From DAITQM01 sp039794245 (GTDB lineage Bacteria > Pseudomonadota > Gammaproteobacteria > Xanthomonadales > Wenzhouxiangellaceae), in the NCBI GenBank assembly GCA_039794245.1, contig JBDIVS010000002.1, positions 62,001 through 126,000 on the forward strand: a DNA stretch of 64,000 bases, read 5' to 3'. A model generated the notes under the pieces. It saw only the letters and a program-made list of their open reading frames with translations, ran no database searches and was not told the origin of the DNA. Below are positions 8,612-17,432 of this stretch, piece after piece. The position numbers were made by a program, and so were the translations under genes. How positions within the stretch are numbered: position 1 is the stretch's first letter; each line of letters begins with the position of its first letter.

Positions 8612-9717
8612 ACGACCGGACCGTGCCGGTCTTCTGCCGCTGGCCGGTGCTGTTCGCGGCGCTGACGATCGCCGAACTCGGGGCCTTGTTGCCGCTGCTC
8701 GATCCGCTGCGTCCGTGGAGTTTCGCGACCTTCGGCCTGGCCTCGCTGTTCGCGGTCTGGATGGCGCTGATCGCACTCGCTGTGCTGTGTCTTCTGGGGC
8801 ACCTGCTCGAACGTCTCGGCCGTAGCGGCTGGCTTCTCGCCTGGCTTTTGGTCATCGCCGTGGCGCTGGCGATGGGCACGGTCACAACCTGGTTCGACCG
8901 CACCTTGCAATGGCAGATGACCGGCACGGCACCGGCGGTACAGGTGATCGTGCGGATCGGCCTGATCGCCGCGCTGCTCGGCGGTGCATTGTTGCGTTAC
9001 CTGGTGCTCGACGAGCGCTGGCGCCACGGCCGGCTGGCCGCCGAACGCGCCCGTTTCGACGCCTTGCAGGCCCGTATCCGGCCGCATTTCCTGTTCAACG
9101 CATTGAACACCGTCGCGGCGCTGATTCCCGAACGGCCGCGTGATGCAACAGCGACGCTGGAGCAACTGGCCGCCTTGCTGCGCGGCGCCCTCGGCGATCC
9201 CGATAGATTGGTTCCGCTCAGTGAGGAGTTGCAGCTTTGCCGCGACTATCTCGCCTTGCAGCAATTGCGCTTCGGCGCGCGGCTCGAAGTCCACTGGGCG
9301 CTGCCGGACAGACTGCCGGAGATCCCGGTGCCACCGCTCACCTTGCAACCGCTGGTGGAAAACGCCGTGCTGCACGGCATCGCACCCTTGCCGGCCGGCG
9401 GGACCATCGCGATTCGTGCCGAAATCGCCGACCGCCGTATCGAATTCGAAATCGACAATCCCGTCGCGGTGGGCCACAACCACGGCAGGGTGTCCGGCCT
9501 GCCCGGCTCGGACGATCGATCCGGAAACACCCAGGCGCCCACCGCCGCGGCCCAGGCCGCCGGCCACAGCGGTGGCCTGGCGCTGGCCAACCTGGGCGCC
9601 CGTCTGGCCCTGCATTTCGGACCGGAAGCGCAACTGATGGCCAGGGCCGAGGCAGATCGATTTATCGTCCGGCTCAGACTGCCGGTCGCGGCCACCACCG
9701 GGGAGGGCACGGCGTGA
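8608..9717 (+). CDS. algZ: AlgZ/LytS-type membrane sensor histidine kinase
   Basis: Sensor kinase of the HisKA_7TM/His_kinase (LytS-AlgZ) class. About four hydrophobic helices occupy residues 10-130. Then comes the phospho-acceptor region ARIRPHFLFNALNTVAAL and the N-box PLVENAVLHGI. The C-terminal ATPase part carries GGLALANLGARL. The protein has a Gly/Ser/Ala-rich insertion of about 40 residues between the N-box and that last motif. The gene overlaps algR by 4 bp. In Pseudomonas this pair sits upstream of hemC and controls alginate and motility; whether this organism makes alginate is not shown here. Confidence 0.88.
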   Translation: MNDRTVPVFCRWPVLFAALTIAELGALLPLLDPLRPWSFATFGLASLFAVWMALIALAVLCLLGHLLERLGRSGWLLAWLLVIAVALAMGTVTTWFDRTLQWQMTGTAPAVQVIVRIGLIAALLGGALLRYLVLDERWRHGRLAAERARFDALQARIRPHFLFNALNTVAALIPERPRDATATLEQLAALLRGALGDPDRLVPLSEELQLCRDYLALQQLRFGARLEVHWALPDRLPEIPVPPLTLQPLVENAVLHGIAPLPAGGTIAIRAEIADRRIEFEIDNPVAVGHNHGRVSGLPGSDDRSGNTQAPTAAAQAAGHSGGLALANLGARLALHFGPEAQLMARAEADRFIVRLRLPVAATTGEGTA

Positions 9718-10436
9718 ATCTGCTTTTGGTCGATGACGAGCCGCTGTCCCGGAAGCGGCTGCGCGATCTCATCGCCGAGTGGCCCGACTGTCGGGTCTGC
9801 GGCGAAGCGGAAAACGGCGACCAGGCCGCTGTGCTGTTGGCCGAGACCGCGGCCGATGTCGTCCTGCTCGATTACGAGATGCCCGGCATGAACGGCATGG
9901 CCTTCGCGGCTCTGGCCCAAAAGCGCTGGCCGCATCTGGTGATCGTGTTCATCACCGCTTACGACCAGCACGCCCTCGCCGCCTACGAACACGGCGCGAT
10001 CGACTACCTGCTCAAGCCGGTCGCGCGCCGGCGGCTGCGCGCCGCGCTCGACCGCGCCGCCCGCTGGCACGCGGCGCAGGAGATCGGCCTGTATCTCACC
10101 ATCCGCTGCGGCCAGCACCTCGATCGCCTGCCGCTGGAGCAGGTTCTGTGCTGCCTGGCCGAGGACAAATATGTCACGCTCCACCACCTTGACGGGGCCG
10201 CCGTGACCGAACTGTCGCTGGCCGAGCTGGAACGGCGGGCGGGCGATTTTTTTCTGCGCATCCACCGCCGGACCCTGATCGCCCGCCGCCGGCTGCGCCG
10301 CCTCGAAAAAACCGGCGCTGCCTGTTACGTGCAACTCGAAGGTTATCCGCAGCGCCTCCTGGTGTCGCGCCGTCACCTGCCGGCAGTCCGGGCGGCGTTG
10401 GCCGCACCGGCTCATGCCGCAGGCTTGAACTCATGA
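9714..10436 (+). CDS. algR: AlgR-like LytTR response regulator
   Basis: Response regulator with an N-terminal receiver domain (LLLVDDEP, phospho-Asp in VVLLDYEMPGMNG, Lys in DYLLKPV) and a C-terminal LytTR DNA-binding domain (residues ~135-235, including FFLRIHRRTLIARRRL). The start is GTG 9714, overlapping the algZ stop, giving 240 residues. Cognate to the AlgZ-type kinase just upstream. The ATG of hemC overlaps its stop, so the whole estB-algZ-algR-hemC stretch can be one transcript. Confidence 0.9.
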   Translation: MNLLLVDDEPLSRKRLRDLIAEWPDCRVCGEAENGDQAAVLLAETAADVVLLDYEMPGMNGMAFAALAQKRWPHLVIVFITAYDQHALAAYEHGAIDYLLKPVARRRLRAALDRAARWHAAQEIGLYLTIRCGQHLDRLPLEQVLCCLAEDKYVTLHHLDGAAVTELSLAELERRAGDFFLRIHRRTLIARRRLRRLEKTGAACYVQLEGYPQRLLVSRRHLPAVRAALAAPAHAAGLNS

Positions 10437-11350
10437 CCCCCTCTCCCGCCCGGATCACGATTGCCACCCGGCAGAGCCTGCTGGCGCTGTGGCAGAGCCG
10501 CCACGTGCAAGCCCTGCTGACCCGGCGCTACCCCGAACTTCGGGTCGAACTGCTGCCGCTGACCACCCGCGGCGACCGCATCCTCGATCGCCCGCTGGCG
10601 GCGATCGGCGGCAAGGGATTGTTCCTGAAGGAGCTGGAACAGGCGCTGCTCGCCGGGCGAGCCGACCTGGCAGTGCATTCCATGAAAGACATTCCGGTCG
10701 AGATGGACCCGCGGCTGACCATCGCCGCGGTACTCGAACGCGCCGACCCGGCCGACGCGCTGGTCTGCCCGCGCTATCCATCGCTGGCGGCACTGCCGGC
10801 GGGGGCAAGTGTCGGTACCTCTAGCGCCCGCCGTCGTGTCCAACTCCGCGCGGCGCGGCCCGATCTCGAAATCCTCGACCTGCGCGGCAATGTCGATACC
10901 CGGCTCAAACGCCTGGACCAGGGCGATTTCGACGCCATCGTGCTGGCCGCCGCCGGGCTCGAACGGCTCGGCTTCGCCGGGCGCATCACCCAGCGCCTGG
11001 CGCTGCCCGCCTGGCTGCCAGCCCCGGCCCAGGGCGCGATCGCGATCCAGTGCCGGGCAGATCATCAGATCATCCAGGAACGGCTGGCGGCCTTCGACCA
11101 CGCGCCGACCCGTACCGCAGTCGAGTTGGAACGCCGTCTGGCCGCCGCCCTCGGCGCCGACTGTCACACCGCCTTCGGTGCCTACGCCGGCGAGGTGGCC
11201 GGCGAGATGCGCCTGTCCGGTTTCATCACCGACGACCAGGGCCGGCTACGGCGGGCCGACGTGCCGGTCAGGCCGGTGCCGGTCGGGGACGAACCGGCCG
11301 GGCGCGAACAAGACCCCGTTAGGATATTGGCTGCGCGCCTGTCGGTCTGA
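10433..11350 (+). CDS. hemC: HemC, porphobilinogen deaminase
   Basis: HemC joins four porphobilinogens to hydroxymethylbilane using a dipyrromethane cofactor. Family motifs in order: ITIATRQSLLALWQ, TRGDRI, GGKGLFLKELEQAL, DLAVHSMKDIP, the substrate-binding segment SSARRRVQL, and the cofactor-attachment Cys in GADCHTAFGAYA. Length 305 residues is normal. It overlaps algR by 4 bp. Unusually, two small genes separate it from hemD. Confidence 0.97.
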   Translation: MTPSPARITIATRQSLLALWQSRHVQALLTRRYPELRVELLPLTTRGDRILDRPLAAIGGKGLFLKELEQALLAGRADLAVHSMKDIPVEMDPRLTIAAVLERADPADALVCPRYPSLAALPAGASVGTSSARRRVQLRAARPDLEILDLRGNVDTRLKRLDQGDFDAIVLAAAGLERLGFAGRITQRLALPAWLPAPAQGAIAIQCRADHQIIQERLAAFDHAPTRTAVELERRLAAALGADCHTAFGAYAGEVAGEMRLSGFITDDQGRLRRADVPVRPVPVGDEPAGREQDPVRILAARLSV

Positions 11351-11486
11351 CCCCCCACAAACCACCGCCAGCCGCGGGCCTGAAATCCCTGCTCAGAGCG
11401 CGTTCGTACCGTGGCGTGAATATGGATACTTGCGTAGTAGAACTGCACGATTATGATTTTTTTTCGTCAATTCTGGGAGCTTCGCT

Positions 11487-11620
11487 GTGAAAAATGCAAT
11501 ATCAATCCTCATCCTCGGCGTTACACTGGCGGCATGCGCCGACAGGACGCAAAAGCAGAACCCGAGTGCCAGCTAGTCAAGAGGACCGGCAACCGTAACG
11601 GTATCCGGGTCTGTAAGTAA
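11487..11620 (+). pseudogene. Small lipoprotein gene, apparently frameshifted
   Basis: A GTG at 11487, preceded by GGGAG at good spacing, opens a reading frame with a lipoprotein signal (ILGVTLAACADRTQK). It stops after 29 residues at 11574. In another frame the sequence continues as AEPECQLVKRTGNRNGIRVCK and stops at 11618. One extra A in the AAAA run near 11551 would join both halves into a ~44-residue lipoprotein with a Cx5TGxRx5C motif. The next gene has the same motif with the same spacing. This may be a true mutation, a sequencing error, or a recoding site. Confidence 0.6.
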
Positions 11621-11654
11621 TGTACATGCCATCTGTCTTATTCGAGGAATGCAC

Positions 11655-11963
11655 ATGAACCGTTCAACCACGATGAAATACACAATCTCTGTCCTCAGCC
11701 TCGCCGTGATCTTGCCCCTCTCGGCGGCGGCGCAGAAAGTCACGCATGTCGAACATGCCTCTGATATCGCCTTGAGCAATGGCGTAAGAGCGATGATCGC
11801 CAAGGACGGCAAGCTCAGACTGGACGACGAGCGGGTTTACTGCACCCGGGAACAAGCCACCGGGCGGCGCCTGGTGAAAGTGTATTGTCAAACGGTCGCG
11901 GAAAAAGAAATCGAAACCCGCCGCCACCAGCACGGGCTCAGCGAATACGTCCGCAAGAAATAA
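11655..11963 (+). CDS. Small secreted protein with Cx5TGxRx5C motif
   Basis: A 102-residue protein of unknown function. It starts at ATG 11655, with GAGG seven bases upstream. A signal peptide (VLSLAVILPLSAAA) predicts export to the periplasm. The mature part is charged. It carries CTREQATGRRLVKVYC, matching the spacing of CQLVKRTGNRNGIRVC in the upstream broken gene, so the two are probably related; the two cysteines could form a disulfide. The hemD start lies one base after its stop, so it shares the hem transcript. Confidence 0.7.
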   Translation: MNRSTTMKYTISVLSLAVILPLSAAAQKVTHVEHASDIALSNGVRAMIAKDGKLRLDDERVYCTREQATGRRLVKVYCQTVAEKEIETRRHQHGLSEYVRKK

Positions 11964-11964
11964 G

Positions 11965-12711
11965 GTGCAGACACTGATCGTCTCCACGCGCCAGCCCGGG
12001 GACGATGCGCTTTTGACTTGCGCTCTCGACTGCCCGGCGGTCGAGATCGTCAATCCCGGGCTGTGGCGTATCGTTTACGAAACCCCGCCGGCCGGCGGGC
12101 CGGACGTGAAGCCCCAGCCGGGCGATTGGTGGATCGTCCCGAGCCGCCATGCGGTGCCGTATATCGCCGCCTTGCCCGCGCCGGAACGCCGGAAGATGCG
12201 GGCCATCTGCCTTGGACTTGGCACCGGGCGGCAATTAGCGGCAGCGGGTGTCGGTACGATCCGGATGCCGGCCGCAGGGCACGACAGCGAAGCGCTGCTG
12301 GCGATGCCCGAGATGCAGGATGTCGCCACCCGCACGATCATGCTGCTGACCGCACCCGGCGGCCGTGAGCTGATCACCTCGACGCTGCGCCGGCGCGGCG
12401 CCGAAGTCCGTATCATGTACGTTTACCGGCGCGAACCGTCGGCCCCGGATGCGGCGGTGCTGGCGCGCCTCGCCGCTCACCGCGGCCGTTTGATCACCCT
12501 GGCGACCAGCGCCGGCGGCCTTATGGCACTGCACGAGGCGCTTTCCCCGGCGCTCCGGCGGCAACTGCTCACCCAGCCGGTGATCGTCATTTCCCGGCGG
12601 CTTGCGGCAGTGGCCGCCGAACTCGGCTTCACACAGATCGTTTCGAGCCCGGACCCCGGCACCGAATCGCTCGCCGCGTGCTGCCGGGTATTGTTGTCGC
12701 AGCCGGCATAA
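11965..12711 (+). CDS. hemD: HemD, uroporphyrinogen-III synthase
   Basis: HemD closes and inverts ring D of hydroxymethylbilane to uroporphyrinogen III. The 248-residue product fits the family by length, its two-domain layout, and weakly conserved features such as IVPSRHAVPYI, GLGTGRQLAAAGV and the C-terminal ATSAGGLMAL / PVIVISRRLAAVA. HemD is always poorly conserved, so position between hemC and hemX supports the call strongly. The start is GTG 11965 with only a weak ribosome site. Confidence 0.87.
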   Translation: MQTLIVSTRQPGDDALLTCALDCPAVEIVNPGLWRIVYETPPAGGPDVKPQPGDWWIVPSRHAVPYIAALPAPERRKMRAICLGLGTGRQLAAAGVGTIRMPAAGHDSEALLAMPEMQDVATRTIMLLTAPGGRELITSTLRRRGAEVRIMYVYRREPSAPDAAVLARLAAHRGRLITLATSAGGLMALHEALSPALRRQLLTQPVIVISRRLAAVAAELGFTQIVSSPDPGTESLAACCRVLLSQPA

Positions 12712-12831
12712 ACCCACCGCCGTTCGATTTTTGCCGCCGGCCTGCGCCGAGCGGGCTGAAACTGTCGTTCAACCCGCTGAGGTATCCTTATTGCATCTGC
12801 CGGGCCGCCGAAATCGATTCACCGGAGCGTC

Positions 12832-14013
12832 ATGACCAGTCAACCTGCAGCGGAAAAGCCCGCACCCAAACGCCATTCGGCTGCCCAGACCGAACCTGGA
12901 AAGTCGGCGGCGGCCGCCACCGGTGCCGCCATCGCCGGCGAGGTTGAGCCGGCAGCCGAACCGAAAAGCCGCCCCCGGCGGGCCATCTCGTGGGGGCTTT
13001 ATGCCCTCCTGGTGTCGGTGGCGGCCGGAGGGGCGGTGTATTACCTGCTGGACATGAGGTTCGAACGGCGCGCCCAGGCGTTCAACGCGCAACTGGCGGC
13101 GCTCGAACGCGATCTGGGCCGGGCGCAGGATGCCGCCGCACAGAACACCGGTTTCGAGGCGCATCTGGCCGGCCTCGACGAGCGGTTGTCGGCGCTCGAA
13201 TCCCGAGCCGACCCCGCAGCCGAACTGGCCGGCCTGATCGCCGCGCACGAAACCCGGTTGACGGCGCTCGCCGCCGAGTCGGCGAGCCTGATGCAACAGG
13301 CCGATCGGGCCAGGGCCGCGGCCGCCGAGCTGCAACGGCGGATCGCTGCGCTCGAGGCCGAACGCCGCCCCAGCGCCGCCTTCCGGTATGAGCTCGCCGC
13401 AGCGTGGCTCGGCGGCGCGAAGATCGCGCTGGCCGTGCACAACGACGGGCGCCGTGCTGTCCTGGCGCTTGATGCACTCAGCGATTTGTTCGCCACGGAT
13501 GGCGCAGGCGATGCACCGCAATGGCGCGCGGCGGCAACCGAGCTCCGCCAACGAATCAGTGAAACCGGCGCCGCCCGCGAACGTTTGCGCGCCGAACTGC
13601 AGCACCACGCCGCAACGACGGTCGCCTGGGATCCTGCTGCCGCGCCCAAGGCCGCCCCCGCCCCCGAGGCCAACCGCTGGCAGCGGTTCAAAACGGCGCT
13701 CGCCCGGCTGTTCGTGCTCCGCCGGGTCACGCCGCGCGATGAGGTGATCGCCAATCTGTCCTTCTGGCGCCTCGAAACGGAACGGCGCTGGCACGATCTG
13801 GCGCAGGCGATCGACTTCGGCGATCCGGATCGGGTACGCCGGCAGGCGGCGGCCCTGGCCGAACGCCTGGCTGCTGCCGATACCGGCAGTGACTTATCCG
13901 CTGCCCGGAACTGGCTCGAAGCGCTGGCCGCAGCGGGTCTGCCCGAGTGGCCGAGCCTGGACGCCCTGCACACGGCACTTGCCCCCCTCGCGCCTGCGGA
14001 TCCGGATTCGTGA
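12832..14013 (+). CDS. hemX: HemX-like membrane-anchored coiled-coil protein
   Basis: HemX-family protein (often labelled uroporphyrinogen-III C-methyltransferase, without proven activity). The first ~55 residues are cytoplasmic, Ala/Pro-rich. One membrane helix (ISWGLYALLVSVAAGGAVYYLL, written in part) follows. Then a long Ala/Glu/Arg/Leu coiled coil spans residues ~80-180, followed by a globular C-terminal part (WQRFKTALARLFVLRRV, LSFWRLETERRWHDLAQAI) typical of the family. It sits between hemD and hemY, overlapping hemY by 4 bp. Confidence 0.85.
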   Translation: MTSQPAAEKPAPKRHSAAQTEPGKSAAAATGAAIAGEVEPAAEPKSRPRRAISWGLYALLVSVAAGGAVYYLLDMRFERRAQAFNAQLAALERDLGRAQDAAAQNTGFEAHLAGLDERLSALESRADPAAELAGLIAAHETRLTALAAESASLMQQADRARAAAAELQRRIAALEAERRPSAAFRYELAAAWLGGAKIALAVHNDGRRAVLALDALSDLFATDGAGDAPQWRAAATELRQRISETGAARERLRAELQHHAATTVAWDPAAAPKAAPAPEANRWQRFKTALARLFVLRRVTPRDEVIANLSFWRLETERRWHDLAQAIDFGDPDRVRRQAAALAERLAAADTGSDLSAARNWLEALAAAGLPEWPSLDALHTALAPLAPADPDS

Positions 14014-15215
14014 AGCGCACTTTGTGGGTCGTCGCGGCACTGGCGCTCGGCATCGCCGCCGCCTGGCTCGTGCCGGAACTGGCCGCCGATCCCGGCCTGC
14101 TCCGCATCGACGCCTTCGGCTGGGTGCTGGAAACCACGGTGCCCGCGCTGGTCGCCGCCTTGTTGCTCGCCGCCGGTCTCGTTTATCTCCTGGCTCAACT
14201 CTGGCACCTGCCGCGCCGCGCCCGCCGGCGCGCCGCCCGACACGGTCTGGAACGGGGCCTGCTGGCCCTGGCCGAGGGCGATGACCGGCGCGCCGAACAG
14301 ATCTTGCGGCGCACCGCCCGGCGCCTGCAAAGCCCGGCGGCATGGCTCGCCGCGGCGAGCGCCGTCCGCGGCGCCAATGCCGACGAGCGGCGGGCCCGCT
14401 ATCTCGACGCCGCCAACGACGGCCGCCGCCGGACCCGCCTGCTGATCGCCCTGACCCGGGCGCGGCTGATGCTCGGCGACGACCGGCCACGCGCCGCGCT
14501 CGAACTGCTGGAGGGGTTGCGAACCGAACATCCGCGCCATCCCGAGGTGCTGCGCCTGCTGCGCACGGCAGCCGGGGAAGCGAACGAATGGCGCGCACTG
14601 CTGCCGGTGTTGTCCGATCTCGAGTGCCAGAAACTGGTGGCGCACGACTCGCTGCCCCAGATTGCCGCGGCGGCGCTGCGCCAAGCCGGCGGCGGGGACG
14701 AAACGGATCAAGTCTGGCATGCGTTGCCGGCCGCGCTGCGGCGCCAGCCGGCGGTACTGGCGGCGCTGGCCGAGACGGCCGCCTCCGGACCGGCCGGCGA
14801 CGAAGCGACGGCGGCGCGGCGGCGCAAAATCCGGCAGCGGCTCGAGGCGGCGCTCGGCCGGGCCTGGCAGCCGGCATTACTGGCCCCGTGGGAGCGGCTG
14901 GCCCGCACCGAACCGACAGCCGCGCTCAAAAAAGGCAGCCGCTGGCTGCGCCATCATCCTTCCGATCCCGATCTTCTGGCGGCGATGGCGCGCCTGTGCC
15001 GGGCGCTCGATCTGCGCGGCAAGGCCGGCGAGTATTACCGGCAGGCACTGGCGGTCCGGGAAGATCCGGCGCTGGAGCAGGAATACCGCGCCGCAGAACA
15101 GGAAACTCAGTTACGCAGGGCAGCGCCAGTCGTGCCGGCTTCGTCGCCGCCCGCCGCCGTCTCCCCGCCACCGGCGGCCGCCACGGTGTCGGCCGAAAAA
15201 TCGAACGAGTCGTAG
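14010..15215 (+). CDS. hemY: HemY, inner-membrane TPR protein of the haem operon
   Basis: HemY-N/TPR family protein of haem biosynthesis (not the Bacillus oxidase of the same name). It starts at GTG 14010, overlapping hemX. Two N-terminal membrane helices (ALALGIAAAWLVPELA and VAALLLAAGLVYLLAQLW) are followed by the family signature RRAARHGLERGLLALAEGD. TPR-like helices run to about residue 370 (RGKAGEYYRQALAVREDP). The last 109 bp overlap, tail to tail, the reductase gene on the other strand, and the Pro/Ala-rich C-terminal tail is encoded there. Confidence 0.87.
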   Translation: MKRTLWVVAALALGIAAAWLVPELAADPGLLRIDAFGWVLETTVPALVAALLLAAGLVYLLAQLWHLPRRARRRAARHGLERGLLALAEGDDRRAEQILRRTARRLQSPAAWLAAASAVRGANADERRARYLDAANDGRRRTRLLIALTRARLMLGDDRPRAALELLEGLRTEHPRHPEVLRLLRTAAGEANEWRALLPVLSDLECQKLVAHDSLPQIAAAALRQAGGGDETDQVWHALPAALRRQPAVLAALAETAASGPAGDEATAARRRKIRQRLEAALGRAWQPALLAPWERLARTEPTAALKKGSRWLRHHPSDPDLLAAMARLCRALDLRGKAGEYYRQALAVREDPALEQEYRAAEQETQLRRAAPVVPASSPPAAVSPPPAAATVSAEKSNES

Positions 15216-16219
15216 AACAAGCGCTCCTCCGGGTGGCCGGCGACCTGAAGACGGTGGCGGGCAGCGTCGATCATCGCCGGCGGGCCGCTCATGTAGATAT
15301 CGAAACCGGCCGGGTCGGGGTAATCGGCGAGCAGTGCCTCATGGACCCAGCCGCGCCGCCCGCTCCAGCGATCGCCCGGTTCCGGGTCCGAGAGTACCGG
15401 GGTATATTCAAAATCGGCCCGTTCGGCGGCCCAGCGCCTGGGCAATGCATCGAGGTACAGCTCGGCGCGGTTGCGAACCCCCCAGTAAAGATGAATCGGG
15501 CGGCGCTCGCCGCGGTGCATCAATTGTTCGATCATCGCTTTCAGCGGCGCGAAGCCGGTGCCGCCGCCGAGCATCAGGATCGGTCGCGCGCCGTCATCGC
15601 GAACGAAAAATGTGCCGAGCGGGCCCTGAAAGCGCAGGAGGTCCCGTTCGGCGAGGCGGTGAAACACATATTCGGTAAAATCGCCGCCGCTGATGTGGCG
15701 GATGTGCAGTTCCAGAAAGGCCTCCTCGTGCGGCGGCGAAGCCAGGGAGAAGGCCCGGCGCCGGCCCTCACCGGTCTTGATGTCCCTGGTCAGGATGTCG
15801 ATATACTGGCCGGCGAGAAATTGCAGGCGCATACCTTTCGGCAAGTTGAGCTTCAATTGCACCACGGTCGGCGATAAAAACCGCTTCTCGCTGACCCGCG
15901 CTGGCAGGGTGCGGATCGGGATGTCCCTGACCGCCTCGATTTCATGCGCCTCGATGACGACCTCGCCGCTGGCCACCGCCTGGCACAGCAGGATCCGGCC
16001 GCGGCCGATCTCGGCAGCATCGAGCGCCGCCGGCGGCTGGTAGGGATATTCGACGGCGCCGTGCAGCAGCGTCGCGTGGCAACTGGCACAGGTGCCGTTG
16101 CGGCACGAATAGGGCAGCATGATGCCCTGGCGTAACGCCGCCGCGAGGATGGTCTCACCGGCGCGGGTGCTGAAGGTCTTGCCGCTGCCGGCCAGTTTGA
16201 CAATCGAGGAGGCGTCCAC
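15107..16219 (-). CDS. 2Fe-2S ferredoxin-FAD/NAD reductase fusion (AscD/CDP-glucoseen-reductase-like)
   Basis: An electron-transfer flavoprotein. The N-terminal plant-type [2Fe-2S] domain has CRNGTCASC and a fourth Cys in ILLCQA (residues ~40-80). The ferredoxin-NADP reductase FAD domain follows (AGQYIDIL, RRAFSLASPP), then the NAD(P) domain (MLGGGTGFAPLKAMI, YMSGPPAMID). This layout matches CDP-6-deoxy-delta-3,4-glucoseen reductase-like and phenol/toluene-reductase-type proteins; the oxygenase or dehydratase partner is not in this window. The start is GTG 16219. Its Gly/Ala-rich tail is encoded in the overlap with hemY. Confidence 0.85.
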   Translation of the reverse strand: MDASSIVKLAGSGKTFSTRAGETILAAALRQGIMLPYSCRNGTCASCHATLLHGAVEYPYQPPAALDAAEIGRGRILLCQAVASGEVVIEAHEIEAVRDIPIRTLPARVSEKRFLSPTVVQLKLNLPKGMRLQFLAGQYIDILTRDIKTGEGRRRAFSLASPPHEEAFLELHIRHISGGDFTEYVFHRLAERDLLRFQGPLGTFFVRDDGARPILMLGGGTGFAPLKAMIEQLMHRGERRPIHLYWGVRNRAELYLDALPRRWAAERADFEYTPVLSDPEPGDRWSGRRGWVHEALLADYPDPAGFDIYMSGPPAMIDAARHRLQVAGHPEERLFYDSFDFSADTVAAAGGGETAAGGDEAGTTGAALRN

Positions 16220-16265
16220 AGCCGTGCATCGTACAGGAAAGCAGCATCCGGATCATCGTCACCGT

Positions 16266-16604
16266 ATGGCTGACTGGCAGCAGGTTTATGTCGCCGATCA
16301 TCCGTTCGCCGCGGCGGCAGTGGCCGGCGCTTTGCGCGCCGCCGGCATCGAAGCTCGGGTCAGCGGCACCGAATTTTGGAGTGTGGCCGTAGAGATGCTC
16401 TACAGCAAAGGCGCAGCGCCGGCTGTCTGGGTACCTGCCGAATACGCCCCCCAGGCCGCGGAATGGGTGGCGCGTCACGAGCGGGCTGCGCTGGACAGCG
16501 CGGCGGACGACGAGTGGTTGTGCGCCCGATGCCGGGCGGCAGTGCCATCCACCTTTGATATTTGCTGGCGCTGCGGCGCCCCACCGGCGGAATGCAGCGG
16601 ATGA
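16266..16604 (+). CDS. DUF2007 protein with C-terminal zinc ribbon
   Basis: A 112-residue protein. The N-terminal two-thirds match the DUF2007 fold (VYVADHPFAAAAVAGALRAA, then AVWVPAEYAPQAAEWV), a small ferredoxin-like domain of unknown role. The C-terminus adds CARC and CWRCGAPP, two CxxC knuckles that should bind zinc. The start is ATG 16266. Its stop overlaps the start of the acyltransferase gene (ATGA), so the two are coupled. Confidence 0.8.
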   Translation: MADWQQVYVADHPFAAAAVAGALRAAGIEARVSGTEFWSVAVEMLYSKGAAPAVWVPAEYAPQAAEWVARHERAALDSAADDEWLCARCRAAVPSTFDICWRCGAPPAECSG

Positions 16605-17422
16605 ACACTGTCGAGCGCACCCCGGCCGGCGGCCGCCGGGTCATCAACCGTTCAGGCCCGGAAAGTGCCTGGCACCGCTCGCTGCGCCGCCTCCGGCGCC
16701 TGCCGTGGCTCGCCATGCACCTGCTGCTCGGCCTGCCGCTGGCGGTGCTGGCGCAGACGCCCGGCCTGCGCGATCGGCGTCTGAATGGGCGAACAATCGA
16801 AGATCATCTGGCGCGCTGGTGGTGCCGGATACTGCTCAGGGTTTTCGGCATCCGGTTGACGGTCACCGGCGACCTGCCGCCCGCCGTGCTGGTCGCCGCC
16901 AATCACCAGACCTGGCTCGACATTTTCGTGCTGCTCGCCGCCGGCCTGATGCGTTTTGTCGCCAAAGCCGAAATCCGGCGCTGGCCGCTCGCCGGCTGGA
17001 TCGTGGCCCGCTCGCGGGCGCTCTTTCTGCAACGCGGCAAAAGCAGTTCGACCGCCGAGGTGCTGGCGGCGATGCACGGCATGCTCGCCCACGGCGAGCG
17101 CCTGGCGATTTTCCCCGAGGGCGGCGTGCCGCACACCCCCGGTGTCCACCATTTTCACAGCCGGCTGTTCGCGCCGGCAGCCAGCGGGCGGTGCCCGGCG
17201 GTACCCGCCGCGATCCGCTTCAGCCGTGACGGTGCAGTCAGCGAAACGACCCGTTTCCGCCCGGGCGAACACTTCGTCGGCAATGCCTGGCGCCTGTTGG
17301 GCGAGGCTGGGCTCGAGGTCGAGGTCCGCTTTCTGCCCGCCCTGCCGGGCGGCACCGATCGCCGCTCCATGGCCCGCGCCGCCCAGGCGGTGGTCAGCGC
17401 CGCGTACGCGGCGGCAGCGTGA
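16601..17422 (+). CDS. 1-acyl-sn-glycerol-3-phosphate acyltransferase family protein
   Basis: PlsC-type membrane acyltransferase that would acylate lysophosphatidate or another lysolipid. The catalytic NHQTWLDIFVLL motif (Hx4D) and the FPEGG glycerol-phosphate site (AIFPEGGVPHTPG) are present. A hydrophobic segment near residue 45 (LLLGLPLAVLAQ) gives membrane attachment. Starting at ATG 16601 in the overlap with the DUF2007 gene gives 273 residues. It could be the housekeeping PlsC or a paralogue acting on other lipids; sequence alone does not decide. Confidence 0.85.
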   Translation: MNTVERTPAGGRRVINRSGPESAWHRSLRRLRRLPWLAMHLLLGLPLAVLAQTPGLRDRRLNGRTIEDHLARWWCRILLRVFGIRLTVTGDLPPAVLVAANHQTWLDIFVLLAAGLMRFVAKAEIRRWPLAGWIVARSRALFLQRGKSSSTAEVLAAMHGMLAHGERLAIFPEGGVPHTPGVHHFHSRLFAPAASGRCPAVPAAIRFSRDGAVSETTRFRPGEHFVGNAWRLLGEAGLEVEVRFLPALPGGTDRRSMARAAQAVVSAAYAAAA

Positions 17423-17432
17423 CTAACGCCGG

